Shown here in pieces: positions 1 through 11,034 of a stretch of DNA of 64,000 nt. The first letter of the stretch is position 1. The number at the start of each line of letters is the position of its first letter. Position numbers and translations under genes: made by a program. Where the stretch lies: NCBI GenBank assembly GCA_009829735.1, contig CM020619.1, forward strand, positions 16,745,816 through 16,809,815, written 5' to 3'. The notes under the pieces were generated by a model, which was given only the letters and a program-made list of their open reading frames with translations, was not told the DNA's origin and ran no database searches. The stretch comes from Pyropia yezoensis (taxonomy: Eukaryota; Rhodophyta; Bangiophyceae; Bangiales; Bangiaceae).

Positions 1-203
1 CGGATCCGCCACCAGGCGTCTGGTGGTGGGGGGGCCCCTCTCGTGTGGACGATTGAGTGGGGGGCGGTTGGGAGTGACCCCGCTTGATTACCCCGCGTGG
101 GGGGGGCGTGGCTCCGGTCCAGGTGCCTGGGTGGAGCGCCCTCGTAGCTCGGCTGGCGTGGGTCGTCCCTCGCTGCCGTATCGCTCGTGCTGAGCTGTGT
201 GGT

Positions 204-209
204 TATAAG
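204..209 (+). promoter_or_regulatory. TATA-like box of the antisense gene
   Basis: TATAAG lies 108 bp upstream of the ATG at 317. The same hexamer is at the equivalent place in the second copy (10558-10563 on the minus strand). Conservation in two diverged copies suggests the antisense gene has its own promoter inside the retrotransposon. Confidence 0.5.
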
Positions 210-316
210 CGCGGGTGCCCACGCTTCCCTGGCTCGTCCGCGCGAGCGTTCCTTGTACCGGGTCGAGCCGGCCTCGGCCTTTCTGCACGGGGCGCCCCTG
301 CTACCCCGGTTTCACC

Positions 317-2686
317 ATGTCGGACCCCCAGGTACCCGGGGGCGAGGACGACCTCCTGCTTGAGGAGGAGGAAGGGGTGATGGTGGACGACGTTCCCGTC
401 TCTGCCACCGCTGCCGAGTGCTTCTTGACGAGCTCGTCCGAAGACGAGGGCGACCGGGTAACCGTCCGCGTGGCCCCGGAAGGTGCGCCGGGCGGTTTGT
501 CGTCAGTGTGCAGCGGCACGACGGCTCCGTCGGGTGGCGGGCAACCGCGTGTGGCAGCTGCCTCTACCCCTACTCCTCCGGCGGCCCGGATGGCTCCTGT
601 CGCCGGTGCCGGCGCGGCTCTACCTCAAGACGGCGTCGCCGGCGTGTCGGATGGTCGTGGCGGCACCCCGGCCGGGACGGCGGGTCAAGACGGCGCGGGT
701 GCCCGCCCGGCTGGTGTATCCGCGGCGGAGGGTAACGGGTCTACCCCTGCTGCCCCCGTGGTGCCCACGTCGGGCCCGGGTGGCGGCGATGCTCTGCCCG
801 CGGTGCCGCGGACGCTTGGTGGTCAAGAAGTGTCTACCCCGATGGCAGTGGACTCCGGGAGCTAATCCGGGCGGGCGCGCGCCCTTCTTCTTCCTCCTCG
901 GCCCTGTGCACCTCCGGCACCGGCCCATCTGCCGGTGGGGCATCCCCCGGCGCCCCCTATTCTTCCTGGTCCTGCCCGGGTTGCCCCTTTGGGTGGCGGT
1001 GTCGCCTTGGCGGCGGGTCCACCCGCTATGTCGATGTCCGACTTGGTGGCTCGGGTCCGAGGCCTGACGGTGCAGGAGTCGATGGAGTCCGTTGGGCGGA
1101 TGCGGGTGGACTTCCACCAGCCGCGTCTTCCTGGAGAGACCTTTCGGCGCGTCAAGGTGGACCCGAGTTGGGAGCGGGGGTTGGTGCGGCTGGTCAACCA
1201 GCCGAACGCGGTCCGGGTGGAACATCAGTGGATCCTGAGCCAGCCGGACGACCGGCATGCGCAGCTCTGGCGCACCCGGATGGGGCGGGGTGAGGTGTAC
1301 CTCGACTCCGCCTTCGGGATATGCGACTTGATTGCCCGCGCGTTGCCGCGGGAGGTTGACTACCCGGCTAGTGCTCGGGGGGTTGCGGCGGCGGCGGAGC
1401 CGGTAGCGTTTGGGGAGACAGTGGGTGATACCGGCCGGTATCCCGGCTTTAAGTACTTCCCGGGGGTATCCCCGTATCTGACGTTGACGGCTCCCTACCC
1501 GCCTATGGCGGGGTTGAAGTCGGCGTCCAGCTGGCGGCGCAACCATGGTGTCATGGCGGATGCGTTCCGCACCGATATAACATGTGCGTTGCAGACCGGC
1601 AACGGTCGTGCGTCGGTATACACTCCCGTGCGCCCACCTCTGTGGCAGGAGGGGTGGGAACCCGCCCCTGCTTTCCGGTTTGACACCGGCTCCTGCCTCC
1701 GGTACTTCGGGAGTGTGTTGGCCTGCCGGCCGGTCCACCCGTTGCAGGGTACCTTCACCCTTGAGGTTACCCTCGGGCAGACTTCCTCCTTCTTGCTGTC
1801 CGTCCGCCGGCAGGGGCGCCTGTTTCATCTTCCGACGGGTGTCCGTCGGCACATCGCGCAGTTGGGCGTGGACATGATAGCCGCCAAGACCGGGTTGGCC
1901 CGGGAGTTCGAGGCCCTGCTGGCTGTTCACGATGCCGTGAGCTGGGCTGGGGTGTTGGCTTTTCCCCCGTACCGGGATCCGCAGGCTGGGGCTTCCCCCT
2001 TGCCTCGTCACTCGTTGCGTATCCGGCGTACTCAGCCGGGTGAGCCCAATTGCCATGGGTGGGCGTCCACCGAGGCTGTTGCTGACCTGGGTATTCCCAT
2101 GGTTATCCATGACCCTCTTCAGGTCTTTGCCCCGTGGTTCGGTAACTTGATACCGGCGGCGTTTGGCCGTCGTCCCCGAGAGTGGGGCTCTGCGGGTGGG
2201 GAGCGTGAGGTGTCCCGTCGTCGGGCCGAGCCCCGCCGGGTTTACGGTGGGGCCCCTTCAGTAGGGTCCTACCGGGCCTCGTATCAGGTGCCACCGGCTC
2301 CGGTGGTAGCCGTATCGGCTCCTGCGGCTCCTCTGGCTGCGCCAGTGTCACCTCCCGCCCCTGTCCTGCATGACGGGGGTCCCCGTTTATGGTATGAGGG
2401 CGTTGACGCCCTTATTGCCCGCGCGATGCGGGGGGGTCTCTCTGTTAGCTGGGGGGATATCCTCCCAGGTGCTGCGCTGGTTGGGTCAGCGCGTTGCTTC
2501 GGTGGCGTGCTTGACCGCCTCCAGACAGCTCTGGAGGACGTGGAGGCTGGCCGCAGCACCCTCGTCCAGCTATGCACCGAGGTAACTCGTGCGGTTGACC
2601 GTCGCGAGATTGCCGACCGGTGGAGCATGGAGGTGTACGCGATTACGCGTGAGTGGCCTTCCTCTGGCAGTGGGTCTACCCACTGA
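317..2686 (+). CDS. antisense accessory gene of the retrotransposon, one internal stop
   Basis: One reading frame of 790 codons on the strand opposite gag-pol, in the 3' part of element A. A TAA at 863-865 (codon 183) is its only interruption; the frame before and after it is the same. The ATG at 317 has a good context (CACCATG). The N-terminus is acidic (Leu/Glu run near residues 12-19, Ser-Ser-Ser-Glu-Asp-Glu near 40) and Pro/Ala/Gly-rich to about residue 240. The rest looks globular, with ordinary Trp/Phe/Tyr content. I recognise no known family. A second copy at 10452 (minus) keeps the first ~100 residues with whole-codon indels, which supports coding. Not gag, env or integrase by any motif I can see. 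The minus-strand open frame over 620-2110 is Arg/Pro/His-rich and looks like a shadow. Confidence 0.7.
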
Positions 2687-3099
2687 GAAGTGCTATTGCT
2701 TGTGAGGGGGAGAGACCCGGTGACCCTTATGGTGGCCGGGTAGTAGTGAGTATAAACTCATCCCCCGCTGGGGCGTTTGCATGATACCAACGCCTGCCTT
2801 TGGTTCTTTCTCGCGCCCCCAACCCATCCTGGTTGGTTAATAATCATGAAGGTCAACCTTCCTTAGTCCGTCACTTGCCCCATGGATGAGGGTTTACATT
2901 GGTGTAAGCCTCAGGTTACTTCGAAATTATCGGAATTAGTTGTGTCCTTCAAGTAAACTTGTAAAAGTCAGTCGCTTACTTAGTTTGCCTAAGTCCGCTC
3001 CAACTTAGTGAACCTAAGTCTTGCCGAATCCATGTGACACCCTACTTAGTAGGTATAAGCCTCACCCCCCAACGGCCGAAGTCGGTGTCGGTTGGGTTC
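2687..3099. repeat. convergent spacer with small hairpins
   Basis: Spacer between the 3' ends of the antisense gene (+) and pol (-). It is AT-richer than both flanks. It contains ACTTAG-TTTGC-CTAAGT at 2978-2994 and ACTTAG-TGAAC-CTAAGT at 3003-3019: two 6-bp stems with 5-nt loops, same stem and different loops. A weaker third copy begins at 3044 and AAGTAAACTT lies at 2951-2960. No open frame. It may serve 3'-end formation for two convergent transcripts; that role is inferred from position only. Confidence 0.5.
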
Positions 3100-6000
3100 T
3101 TACAGCAGGCGTCGTCGCCTTATGTAAGGCATGAGAAGTTGGCGGGATATATTTGCCGCTTGTTCCCAGGTAGGTGAGTCGTATCCGACCCACATCACCC
3201 TGACGTACCAGGGTCCTGGTAGGTCTGGGTCGGTGTGTCCGACCACGCTCTCTACTTGGTATGGAATCCCATCCGGTCCCACCGGGTCATCTGACCGGTG
3301 GGTTGTAAGAGCTTCATGTAGCAACCCAGCCGGTACCGGCTGAGGCTGTTCCGGCTTCGGAGCAGGTGTGACATCGTTGAGGTTGATGCGTTGTATCTCC
3401 GTATCGGAGTGCAGGATGACAGAGTCATCATCTCTGTGTAAGATCTGGTACGGTCCCTGGATCGGTTGCATAAGCTTGTTTCCGCGGAACTTCTGGTGTC
3501 TGATATAGACCCAGTCACCTGTAACCAGGGTTGCGTTGCGTACCCGTAGCCGGGCGTCGAAGTTCTTCTTGTACCGAAGTTGTGTACGGTCAAGGGCACC
3601 CTTGAGCTTCGGAATCATCCACGATAGCTAGGCCAACCATGCGAAGTGGATTCGTTCGGCCGGTCGGTCCTTAGGTATATCATACCGAGTGCATCTGCCC
3701 GGTGGCAGCGTCAGGTTACCGACGCCCATCGGCATGACCCACTCCAGGGGGGCAATGGTGTTACTCCGGTGGGGCCTGGCATTGTATGCCAGGGTCAAGA
3801 CGGACAGAAGCCTGTCCCACGTCTTCGTGTGTTCCGCCACATAGCATTGGAGCATCTTGACGATGGTGCGGTTGAACCGCTCCACCTGCCCGGTGGACTG
3901 CGGGTGGTAGTCGGATGCCCGACGGGGTTCGATACCGAACATGCCCAAGACCTTAGTGCAGAATGCTGACGTAAGGTTTGCTTCGTTATCGGAGAGGAGT
4001 TGCTTCATTACTCCGTAAGCACTGATCCAGTGGTCAACCACTGCGTTCATGATGGTGTAGGCCGTATCATCCGGAATAGCTGCCGCTCGTGACGGCTTGG
4101 TGAAGCGGTCCGACATGACCGGGATGTACCTCTTCCCTTCTTCCGTTACCGGAAGCGGTCCGAGTATGTCGATAGCGACTTGCTCGTTGGGTCCATCCGG
4201 GGGGAACAGTTTCATAGCGGATGCCCGCCTATGAAGACTCATGCGATTCCGTGCGCACGGGTGGCATCCCCGCGCGTCGTCGATTACGTCGTCGGCCATT
4301 GCTGACCAGTAGAAGAACATTCGCATTGCTGCGAACATGCGCGAACCCCCCGGGTGTCCGGCTGTGGGGTTCTCGTGTTCTCGTTTCATGACGGCCTGCC
4401 GTAAGGACACGGGAACCACGACCTGATGCCGTCCATCGGCGGGTGCCCGCCGATATATGAGTCCGTCCTCGTTCTCGGAGAAAATGCCGGCCGTGCCGGC
4501 CAGGAGGTTAGCACGATGGCGTTTACAGTCATCGTCATTGGCCTGTGCCTCGCGGAAGTCCGCGAGGGTCAATGGGCACGCAAGGTGTGCCATGGTATGG
4601 TCAACCATACCTTGGGTAGCATTACCCACCATGCACACCGGTACCACCGGGATGTCTTCGTCCACCTGTCGGGTATCCCCGCTTGGGGTATCGAGTCGCG
4701 ACAGCGCGTCCCCCAGATGATGGGTGGAGCCGGCCTTATATATGGTCCGGTAGTCGTGCTCGGCCATCTTCAGCCTCCACCGGGCTAGCCGACCGTGGCT
4801 GTCGGAATCCTTGTCACCAAGGTTGAGAAGCCATCGTAAAGGTTCGTGGTCGGACCTTACGATGAACCTGGAACCTTCCAGGTATGGCCGGAGCAGTTGC
4901 ACTGCCCATATGACTCCGAGGCACTCGCGCTCTGTGGCACTATAGTTACGCTTAGCCGGGTTGAGTGTCCGGCTGAAGTACCCTACCGGATGTAGGTCCG
5001 GGATAGCATTATCGGTACCGATGATGGTCTCTCCCTGTAGCAGGGTGCATCCAACTTGGGTGTCGCAGGCATCGACGTCGATGACGAAGGTCCCGCGTCT
5101 GTGCGGCAACGCAAGCACGGGTGGGGCTAGCAGAGCTTGCTTGAGCAGTTCGAAGGCCTCTCCCTCGCTGGGCGAGGGAGGTTGGAGTACCTTTGGCAAA
5201 GCACTGCTCGTCAGAACCGTTAACGGTTTGGCTATACGAGCGAAGTCCTTGACGAACCGTAGGTATACTTTGCACATCCCCAGGAAGCTTTTCAGCTGTG
5301 TCTGGGTGGTTGGGTATTGCGCATCCCGGAGTGCCCGGGTATTAGCTTCGAGTACTCCCAGTTTACCTGGTGTGATCTGGTGACCCAGATACTCGACTGT
5401 CTGCTGGAAGAAGGCGCACTTCTTGAGGCGCAGGGTTACCCCGGCGTTCCGCAAGAGGGTGAGTACCTCGTCGACATGTTGCACATGGTCATCCATGTTA
5501 CGCGAGAAGACGATGACGTCGTCCAAGTACACCAGGCAGTTCCGCCACTTGACTCCCGACAGTATAATGTCGATGGCCCGTTGGAATGTGGCAGGGGCGT
5601 TGGACAATCCGAAGGGCATCCTTAGGAACTCGTACACGCCACTGTGACAGACGAACGCCGTCTTGGGGATATCCTCTTCCGCAACTGGGATCTGCCAGTA
5701 CCCGGCATTGCAGTCGATAGTGGTAAACACTGTGGCTACCCCCAGCGATGTGATGCACTCGTCCATCCTTGGTAAGGGGTATGAGTCTTTCTTGGTAACC
5801 AAGTTGAGGCGTCGATAATCGATGCAAAACCGAGGGGTCTGATCCTTCTTCGGTACGATAACGACTGGGGCGCCCCACTCCGACATCGAAGGTCGGATCA
5901 CCTTAGCTTCGCTCATCCTCTTCACTTCTCCATCAACGATCTCTCGTTGCATAGGTCCCGCCCGATGCGGTTGCGACCGCGCTGGTCGAGCACCTGGTAC

Positions 6001-7368
6001 CAGGTCTATACGGTGTTGGGTTGCCCCAATGGTACCCAGCGCCCCGCCGGTCCACATGACGTCGTGCTTTCTTAGCATCCGTCGAACCCCTTCAGCTACC
6101 GAAGGGGGAAGGTGGTCGAGGTCAGCCTCGGCCAGTGCCCTCAAGGCTTCTTGGTCCTTTGGCGGCATGTCCGCCGGAGCCGCTGATGGGTTAGGCTTCC
6201 CGTCATCGGGTTGCTGCCGCTTGATGACCTCGGTGACCGCCAGCACCTCAAGTGGTTCCACTTGACCCTCCTTGTCCGGGGTAAGGATATCTCCTTCGTA
6301 GAGCTCTGCAATCCCAAGGATAGTTCCCTTCGGGAGGGTGACTGCCTTACGGCGATAGTTCGCCATCACCAGCAGTGATGACCCCCCCGCTGGGAGGTCT
6401 GCGATACCATTGGCCATGGTCAACCCATGGCGCTTGTAGGTTCGTAGGTTGGACTGGACTCTGCAGATGCCTGCGAGGTCACAGTTAACCGGGAGGACGG
6501 TCTCCGATAGCGGCTCAAAGCGAGTCCGCTTGGCCAGCCGGAGTGTCTTCGGTTCTACGCTTGCGTATACCTCAGCCACGTTAACGTGGCTCCCTTGTAG
6601 CGTCAGGTCCCTGACGATAGCTGTCTGTCCTCTCTTCGTCCCGTCGGCCTCTTGCAGCTCGACGGTCCTCCGGCCCGGCCGGATTGCATCAACGTGAACG
6701 TTGATGAAGGTGCACCCCAGTATGCAGGGCACAGATAGCGTCTCACATACCAGGAAGTCAACTTCCGTAGTAAGCTCCCCGATGGTGACCTGCAGCGACA
6801 TCGCTGCGGTCGTACGAATGAGACGACCATTCGCATCCTTGATCGTGGGTCCCCGAGCAACTCTGACTCGCGGGAGCCACTTGTCCGGGAGGGTATCCTT
6901 CCGGATCAAGTTAGGTCCAGCCCCTGTATCCAGTACGGGGTAGTACGATCGGGTCGACTGGGGGTCAACCCCCAGTGTGGCTGATACCTTGAAGTTCTCC
7001 AAGGTGAACAGCACGTGGCCTACACCAATATCCGGTGTAGCTCGGGCATCCTGAACAGGGCCCTTGTCTGGTTCCATGTGACGGGGCTTCCCGTCCTCTC
7101 CTCCCAACCTTGGAGGTTGGTCATCAATCCCCTGACGCCGTTTCGTCGGGGTCGGAAGGTGTACCCGGGGGTTGATGCGGCGTCGGCTCAACCGCGCTCT
7201 CCGTGGGGCTTTCCCCGCGGCAGTCCGGGGTGGCTTGCTAGGGTTACCCCGGCGACCCCGTGTCGTCCTTCCTCTTACTCGTTTCCCGTGCTCGGCCGGG
7301 TACTGTCCTCCGGGACATCCGAGAGCGGGGGTGCCTCCTCGACTGCCAGTACTCCTCCTGGAGCTTGC
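3100..7368 (-). CDS. pol: pol polyprotein (PR-RT-RNaseH-IN-chromodomain), one TAG
   Basis: The pol frame is open from about 7368 and overlaps the end of gag in the -1 frame. Counting from a TTG at 7191, the protease has Asp-Thr-Gly at 88-90, the reverse transcriptase YLDD at 555-558, RNase H follows at about 700-830, and integrase has the zinc-binding H939/H946/C976/C979 and catalytic D1008, D1068 and E1104 with exactly 35 residues between the last two. All catalytic residues are present. An in-frame TAG at 3628-3630 then separates integrase from its C-terminal part, which continues unshifted to 3100 and ends in a chromodomain (YVRVMWVGYDSPTWE near 3160-3210). The chromodomain places the element among chromoviruses. 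This copy's TAG would remove the chromodomain unless read through. Confidence 0.92.
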
Positions 7369-9452
7369 TGCCTACCCGGTGCCGGGCCTCGGGCGGGATA
7401 CCCACCCATGGATGCCTTGCGTTGCGCCGCTGCCCTTCGAGACTCCTCCGGGATGAGCGGGCATGCGGACACCCAGTGTTGGGGGTCTCCGCACAACATA
7501 CATCCGGACGTGCCGGCCGTCCCGGGCGTCCGCGTCGGGTTGGCTCCATAGGTCCGGTTGCCTGCCTCGGGCGCCCGAGTGCCCGCCCCTTGGTAGGCCT
7601 TGGGTACCGGTGCCAGCCGGAACATGGACTCCCCCAACCGGTTGGCTCTACCCGCGATGTGCGGGGGTGCCTCCGTACGTACTGCCCAGGTCGGCAGGGG
7701 CTGGTGGGGGTTACCCGTAACCGGGGCATACCCCGTAGTGCGTACATACGGGACGCGACGGCCCGCACCCTCGTTGACCTGGAACTGAGTCCCAGCCGGG
7801 GCGATGTACGCCACCGTACCATGCTCATCAATCACCGGCGTCGCCGGTAGCAACAGGTGGCCCTGTTGGTCGACTAGAGGTTCATCCTCCCCGGTAGGGG
7901 TCTGTTCGGTCGCCACCAGTACTGGTGCGGCCTTACGTTCCACCTTCTCTTGCCTCGGTACCGGGGTAAGACTGGGATTGCCTCCCTCACCCTTGGGCTT
8001 CGGGGCCAAGGCACATTCCGGGTGTAGCACCCGGTAGGCGTCCCCTAGGGACTTGCACATATGCATCAGTCGACTGAAGCTCGTCCGGGCCGTATTGGCT
8101 CCCCGTGCGGATATCTGCACGTAGTTGGGTACTCCTGCGAACAGGATGGCCCGTAGTTCCCCTTCACCGAGGAGCTTCCCCAGCTCGTAGTCGAGCTCTT
8201 GGATCCGGCGTCCAAACATCTCCTCATCCTCCCAGGACTGGGCGGTGGCAGTGCGAAGGGCCCGATAGTGGTCTTCGCACTTGTCCTCACTGAGGTAGCT
8301 GCTAAGCAACTCCTTCAATATACCACGGTAATCCATGGGGGTGGCTGCGACCCTCATTCCCGGCATCGAGGATGCCTGGCGGAGGATGCCTCGAACCCGC
8401 TCGTCAACAAAGAACGGGAGGATCTCCAGCGCCAGCCCCTCGTTGACGAGTGCCTTGTCTGCGGCAGCCTTGAAGCTAGTCAAGAAGCCGATGACTGCCA
8501 ACGGGCGTCCGTTGGGGCCCCCGAACATAGGGACTCCCGTCATAAGGGTCTGCATAGAGCGAATCGCTCGGTGCGAGGTCGTACGCATCGATTCCGATAC
8601 GGCAGTGGATCGGTCCTCCAAACGATAACGTTCGGGAGTCAGTACCGACCTGAAGATTTCGTTGACAATCTCCGTGTCGGCGTCCTGGATATCCAGTCGC
8701 TTCGCCAGTTGATGAGTGAGCTCATCGGACTCCAACCGCTTCAGTAAGCTCGCAGTAACCTGCGCTGTCATCGCTTGCACCAGTGACGCTGGAACTTCCG
8801 GCGTCGGCGCCTCGGGTACCCGAGTTGCCTGGCTTCCGTCGTCGAGGGGGTAAGGGGAGACGGTACCGTCTCCCCCCATCGCCGACTCTGTTCCGGCGTA
8901 AGTATCCGCCGGACCATGTCCGCGGAGCCCGCTCTGGGTGCTCCGAGCGTAGCGCTCCGTATGGCTACGTTCCAACTCACCGGACGAGTCGGATCCATAA
9001 CCCGCCGTGTCCGGGGGTTGTCCAGGAGTAGCAACACCGGGGTTGACCCTGGTGGCCTCCGAAAGTAGTCCGGCCGGTTCGAACCGTACCGGTGTGGGGG
9101 GGACCCGACGGGGTACCGTCGTATGGCATGCTGACATCAGCACCGCCATTGCGTCCTCCGTACGCTCTTGACGGGCGTCGAGCCCGGTGAACCGGGCCTC
9201 GATGCGAGCCAATGATGCCATCAGGGAGTCCCCTGGTGAAGGTGGCTGCGGCGTGAGGTCGGCAGAGGACAGTTGCGGCGGCCCGCCGCCCCCGGCCGTC
9301 CGTGCCGTACCAAACGTCGATCCGGCACCGGAGAGCATCGGCGTCTCAATGTTCTCGATCGGGTTACCGATCCCGGTTCCCGGGTTCAGCTCCGGGGTCG
9401 GCGTCGACGCCGATCCGTCATCTTGAACGTTCCTCGTCTCTTGGGTAGACAT
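7275..9452 (-). CDS. gag: gag polyprotein with CCHC zinc knuckle
   Basis: 725 residues from ATG 9452. The N-terminal third is Ser/Thr/Pro-rich and disordered-looking. A helical capsid-like region occupies roughly residues 270-480, with the Trp/Glu-rich pattern of Ty3-type Gag. A zinc knuckle CMLCGDPQHWVSAC (C-X2-C-X4-H-X4-C) near residue 651 is the nucleocapsid signature. The gene follows the primer-binding site by about 210 bp and overlaps pol by about 94 bp. It packages the RNA and forms the particle. No stop or frameshift breaks it before its own TAA. Confidence 0.88.
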   Translation of the reverse strand: MSTQETRNVQDDGSASTPTPELNPGTGIGNPIENIETPMLSGAGSTFGTARTAGGGGPPQLSSADLTPQPPSPGDSLMASLARIEARFTGLDARQERTEDAMAVLMSACHTTVPRRVPPTPVRFEPAGLLSEATRVNPGVATPGQPPDTAGYGSDSSGELERSHTERYARSTQSGLRGHGPADTYAGTESAMGGDGTVSPYPLDDGSQATRVPEAPTPEVPASLVQAMTAQVTASLLKRLESDELTHQLAKRLDIQDADTEIVNEIFRSVLTPERYRLEDRSTAVSESMRTTSHRAIRSMQTLMTGVPMFGGPNGRPLAVIGFLTSFKAAADKALVNEGLALEILPFFVDERVRGILRQASSMPGMRVAATPMDYRGILKELLSSYLSEDKCEDHYRALRTATAQSWEDEEMFGRRIQELDYELGKLLGEGELRAILFAGVPNYVQISARGANTARTSFSRLMHMCKSLGDAYRVLHPECALAPKPKGEGGNPSLTPVPRQEKVERKAAPVLVATEQTPTGEDEPLVDQQGHLLLPATPVIDEHGTVAYIAPAGTQFQVNEGAGRRVPYVRTTGYAPVTGNPHQPLPTWAVRTEAPPHIAGRANRLGESMFRLAPVPKAYQGAGTRAPEAGNRTYGANPTRTPGTAGTSGCMLCGDPQHWVSACPLIPEESRRAAAQRKASMGGYPARGPAPGRQQAPGGVLAVEEAPPLSDVPEDSTRPSTGNE
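7281..7287 (-). promoter_or_regulatory. -1 ribosomal frameshift heptamer GGGAAAC
   Basis: On the minus strand the gag codons here read ACG GGA AAC GAG TAA, so G GGA AAC fits the X XXY YYZ pattern exactly in the gag phase, one codon before the gag stop. pol is in the -1 frame and already open here. A 7-bp stem (CCGGGGT/ACCCCGG, 7225-7252) lies 28 nt downstream, farther than the usual 5-9 nt spacer, so the stimulatory structure is uncertain. Confidence 0.7.
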
Positions 9453-9660
9453 AGTCGCAATCAGTCAACCGACGTAACAGTCACCACGAATAGGAGAGCG
9501 AGGGGGTAGTTGGGGGAGAGTAACCGTAGATTGCAGTCAAACGCAACCACTCAAAACATTCAACAGATCGCAGCACCACGAGTACAAGAAAAGGACTGGA
9601 TCCCTATCCGTGTGCCAGGGCCGAAGACGGCGTCACCACAAGGGTGACGGAGACCCGTCC

Positions 9661-9676
9661 CCTGCTGCTCCACCAA
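9661..9676 (-). other. primer-binding site of element A
   Basis: Just inside the 5' LTR the minus strand reads TTGGTGGAGCAGCAGG, with the TGG expected of a site pairing with a tRNA 3' CCA end. I cannot name the tRNA. The 208 bp from here to the gag ATG is the untranslated leader and holds no other feature I can see. Confidence 0.6.
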
Positions 9677-10040
9677 TGTAGCACAATAGGGTATCCGTTA
9701 CACGTCCACTCTCAGGGAACACTCACCAAGGGGGATCGGCACCAACGTCACCGGGAGGCCAAGGTTGCTGTCCTTGGAGCGCAAGCCACGGGACCAAGGT
9801 GGGAGCCCAAATGGGAGGGGTTTGTTGTTCTACCTTGGCCGGCGGTGGATTCGCCGCCGGCCCCCTCGTTATAAACCCTCGGAGACACTACTAACTACCC
9901 TCCACCCCAAGATGCAAGTCCCGCTGGTCATACGTAACTTATCGATACCGTGACCAGTACGGACTCCCAAATTGAAAGTTAAGGGTTAGAAGTAGCCCCC
10001 CTAATATTAGGGTCACAATACGGACATCCATATTGCTACA
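9677..10040 (-). repeat. 5' LTR of element A
   Basis: 364 bp bounded by TGTAGCA...TGCTACA. Transcript-sense orientation is minus. A TTTATAACGA box (plus strand TCGTTATAAA, about 9868-9877) is a probable TATA element. Homologous to 11035-11396 (inverted) and 26952-27313 (same orientation). Confidence 0.93.
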
Positions 10041-10452
10041 TAGGCACGTGAGGCAACAGGCATACCACTATCGTAGTTCCCCTTTCTGTGTTACCTGTCC
10101 CTTTCCCCCGAGGGATATTGACACCTGTCTGAGAGGATCGAGCTTTATACCATAGAGCCGAGCTGGTACCGGCGCCAGGACCCATCCGGGCAGCCGCAGG
10201 AGTAGGAAGAGGAGCCGACACACGCGGTTGACCGCCCCCCGACGGCGCCGTCGCGCCGCTGCACACCGACGAAGGCCCGCCCGTCGGACCAGCCGCCGAC
10301 ACGCGGACGGTTACGTTGTCCTCGTCGTCCTCCGACGAGCTCGCCTGGAAGCACTCGGAGGCAGTAGGAGCGACGGGCACGTAGTCCTCCATCACCTCTT
10401 CCTCCTCAAGCACGAGTTTGTCCGTGCCCCCGGGCACCTGAGGGTCTGACAT
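10036..10452 (-). pseudogene. truncated second copy of the antisense gene
   Basis: ATG 10452 opens a frame whose first ~100 residues match the gene at 317-2686 (shared MSDPQVPGG start, acidic run, SSSED patch, SGGGQPR). Differences include whole-codon insertions and deletions, so the frame is kept. Similarity stops near 10160; the tail then runs through unrelated DNA and ends inside the LTR of element A. It lies between a TATAAG box (10558-10563) and the breakpoint. The shared part argues that the antisense frame was under protein-level constraint when the two copies diverged. Confidence 0.75.
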
Positions 10453-11022
10453 GGTGAGTCCGGGGCGGCAGGGGTCCCCCGTGCCACCTAGCCGCAGCCG
10501 GCTCTACCTGATACGGTGGGAGAACATGGACGAGCCAGGGAAGTGCGGGCACCCGCGCTTATAACCACACAGCCCGGCACGGGCGATACGGAAACGCGGG
10601 AAGACCGGCGCCCATCGAGCTACGAGGTCGCTCCACCCAGGCACCTGGGTCAGGGCCACGCCCCCACACGGGGTAATCAAAGGGGGGTCACCCTGGAACC
10701 GCCCCCGCGAAGCGCGGGTAGTCCCCGCCCCCACTCACTCGTCCACACGAGAGGGGCTCCCCTACCACCAGATGCCTGGTGGCGGATCCGCTCGCACCAC
10801 TCCCCAGAAGACGGGGTCGTGACACAAGACCCGCATCGGGATTCAACGGTCCGGAAAACGGATAGTGTGCACCACACAAAGGGGGGCACCCCCCTCAATC
10901 AACCCCAAAAAGGGGTGTCTGCCGCGACAGGGCGCAAAGCCCCACCCGACTGGTAAACGGTCGCGCGACACAATTACATTCGGAAAGCCGAATGCAAATC
11001 GACCCGAGGACGGGCCGAATCT

Positions 11023-11034
11023 AAGGGGGGGAAA
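11023..11034 (+). other. polypurine tract of element B
   Basis: AAGGGGGGGAAA directly before the 3' LTR, the expected plus-strand primer site. It fixes the sense of element B as plus and confirms that the antisense gene lies just inside the 3' LTR. Confidence 0.8.

Larger units (their letters stand above)
1..10040 (-). mobile_element. Ty3/gypsy chromovirus (element A), 3' LTR outside window
   Basis: An LTR retrotransposon read on the minus strand. In transcript order it has a 5' LTR (9677-10040), a primer-binding site just inside it, gag (9452-7275), pol (7368-3100: protease, reverse transcriptase, RNase H, integrase, chromodomain), a 413-bp spacer, then a long gene on the opposite strand (2686-317). 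The 3' LTR is not in the window. Position 1 aligns with 10790 of the neighbouring inverted copy, whose 3' LTR begins 245 bp further on, so the missing LTR should start about 245 bp beyond the left edge. That predicts a total length near 10.6 kb, longer than most chromoviruses because of the antisense gene. Both long genes have one nonsense codon, so this copy is probably not autonomous. Confidence 0.9.

Noticed and set aside
620..2110. 496-codon frame on the minus strand, in the position where some retroelements carry env
   Set aside because: Its product is Arg/Pro/His-rich with no signal peptide or membrane segment, and it mirrors the better plus-strand frame, so I treat it as a shadow.
9080..9100. 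GGTTCGAACC as a tRNA T-loop
   Set aside because: Lies inside gag with no acceptor or anticodon stem around it; I found no tRNA in the window.
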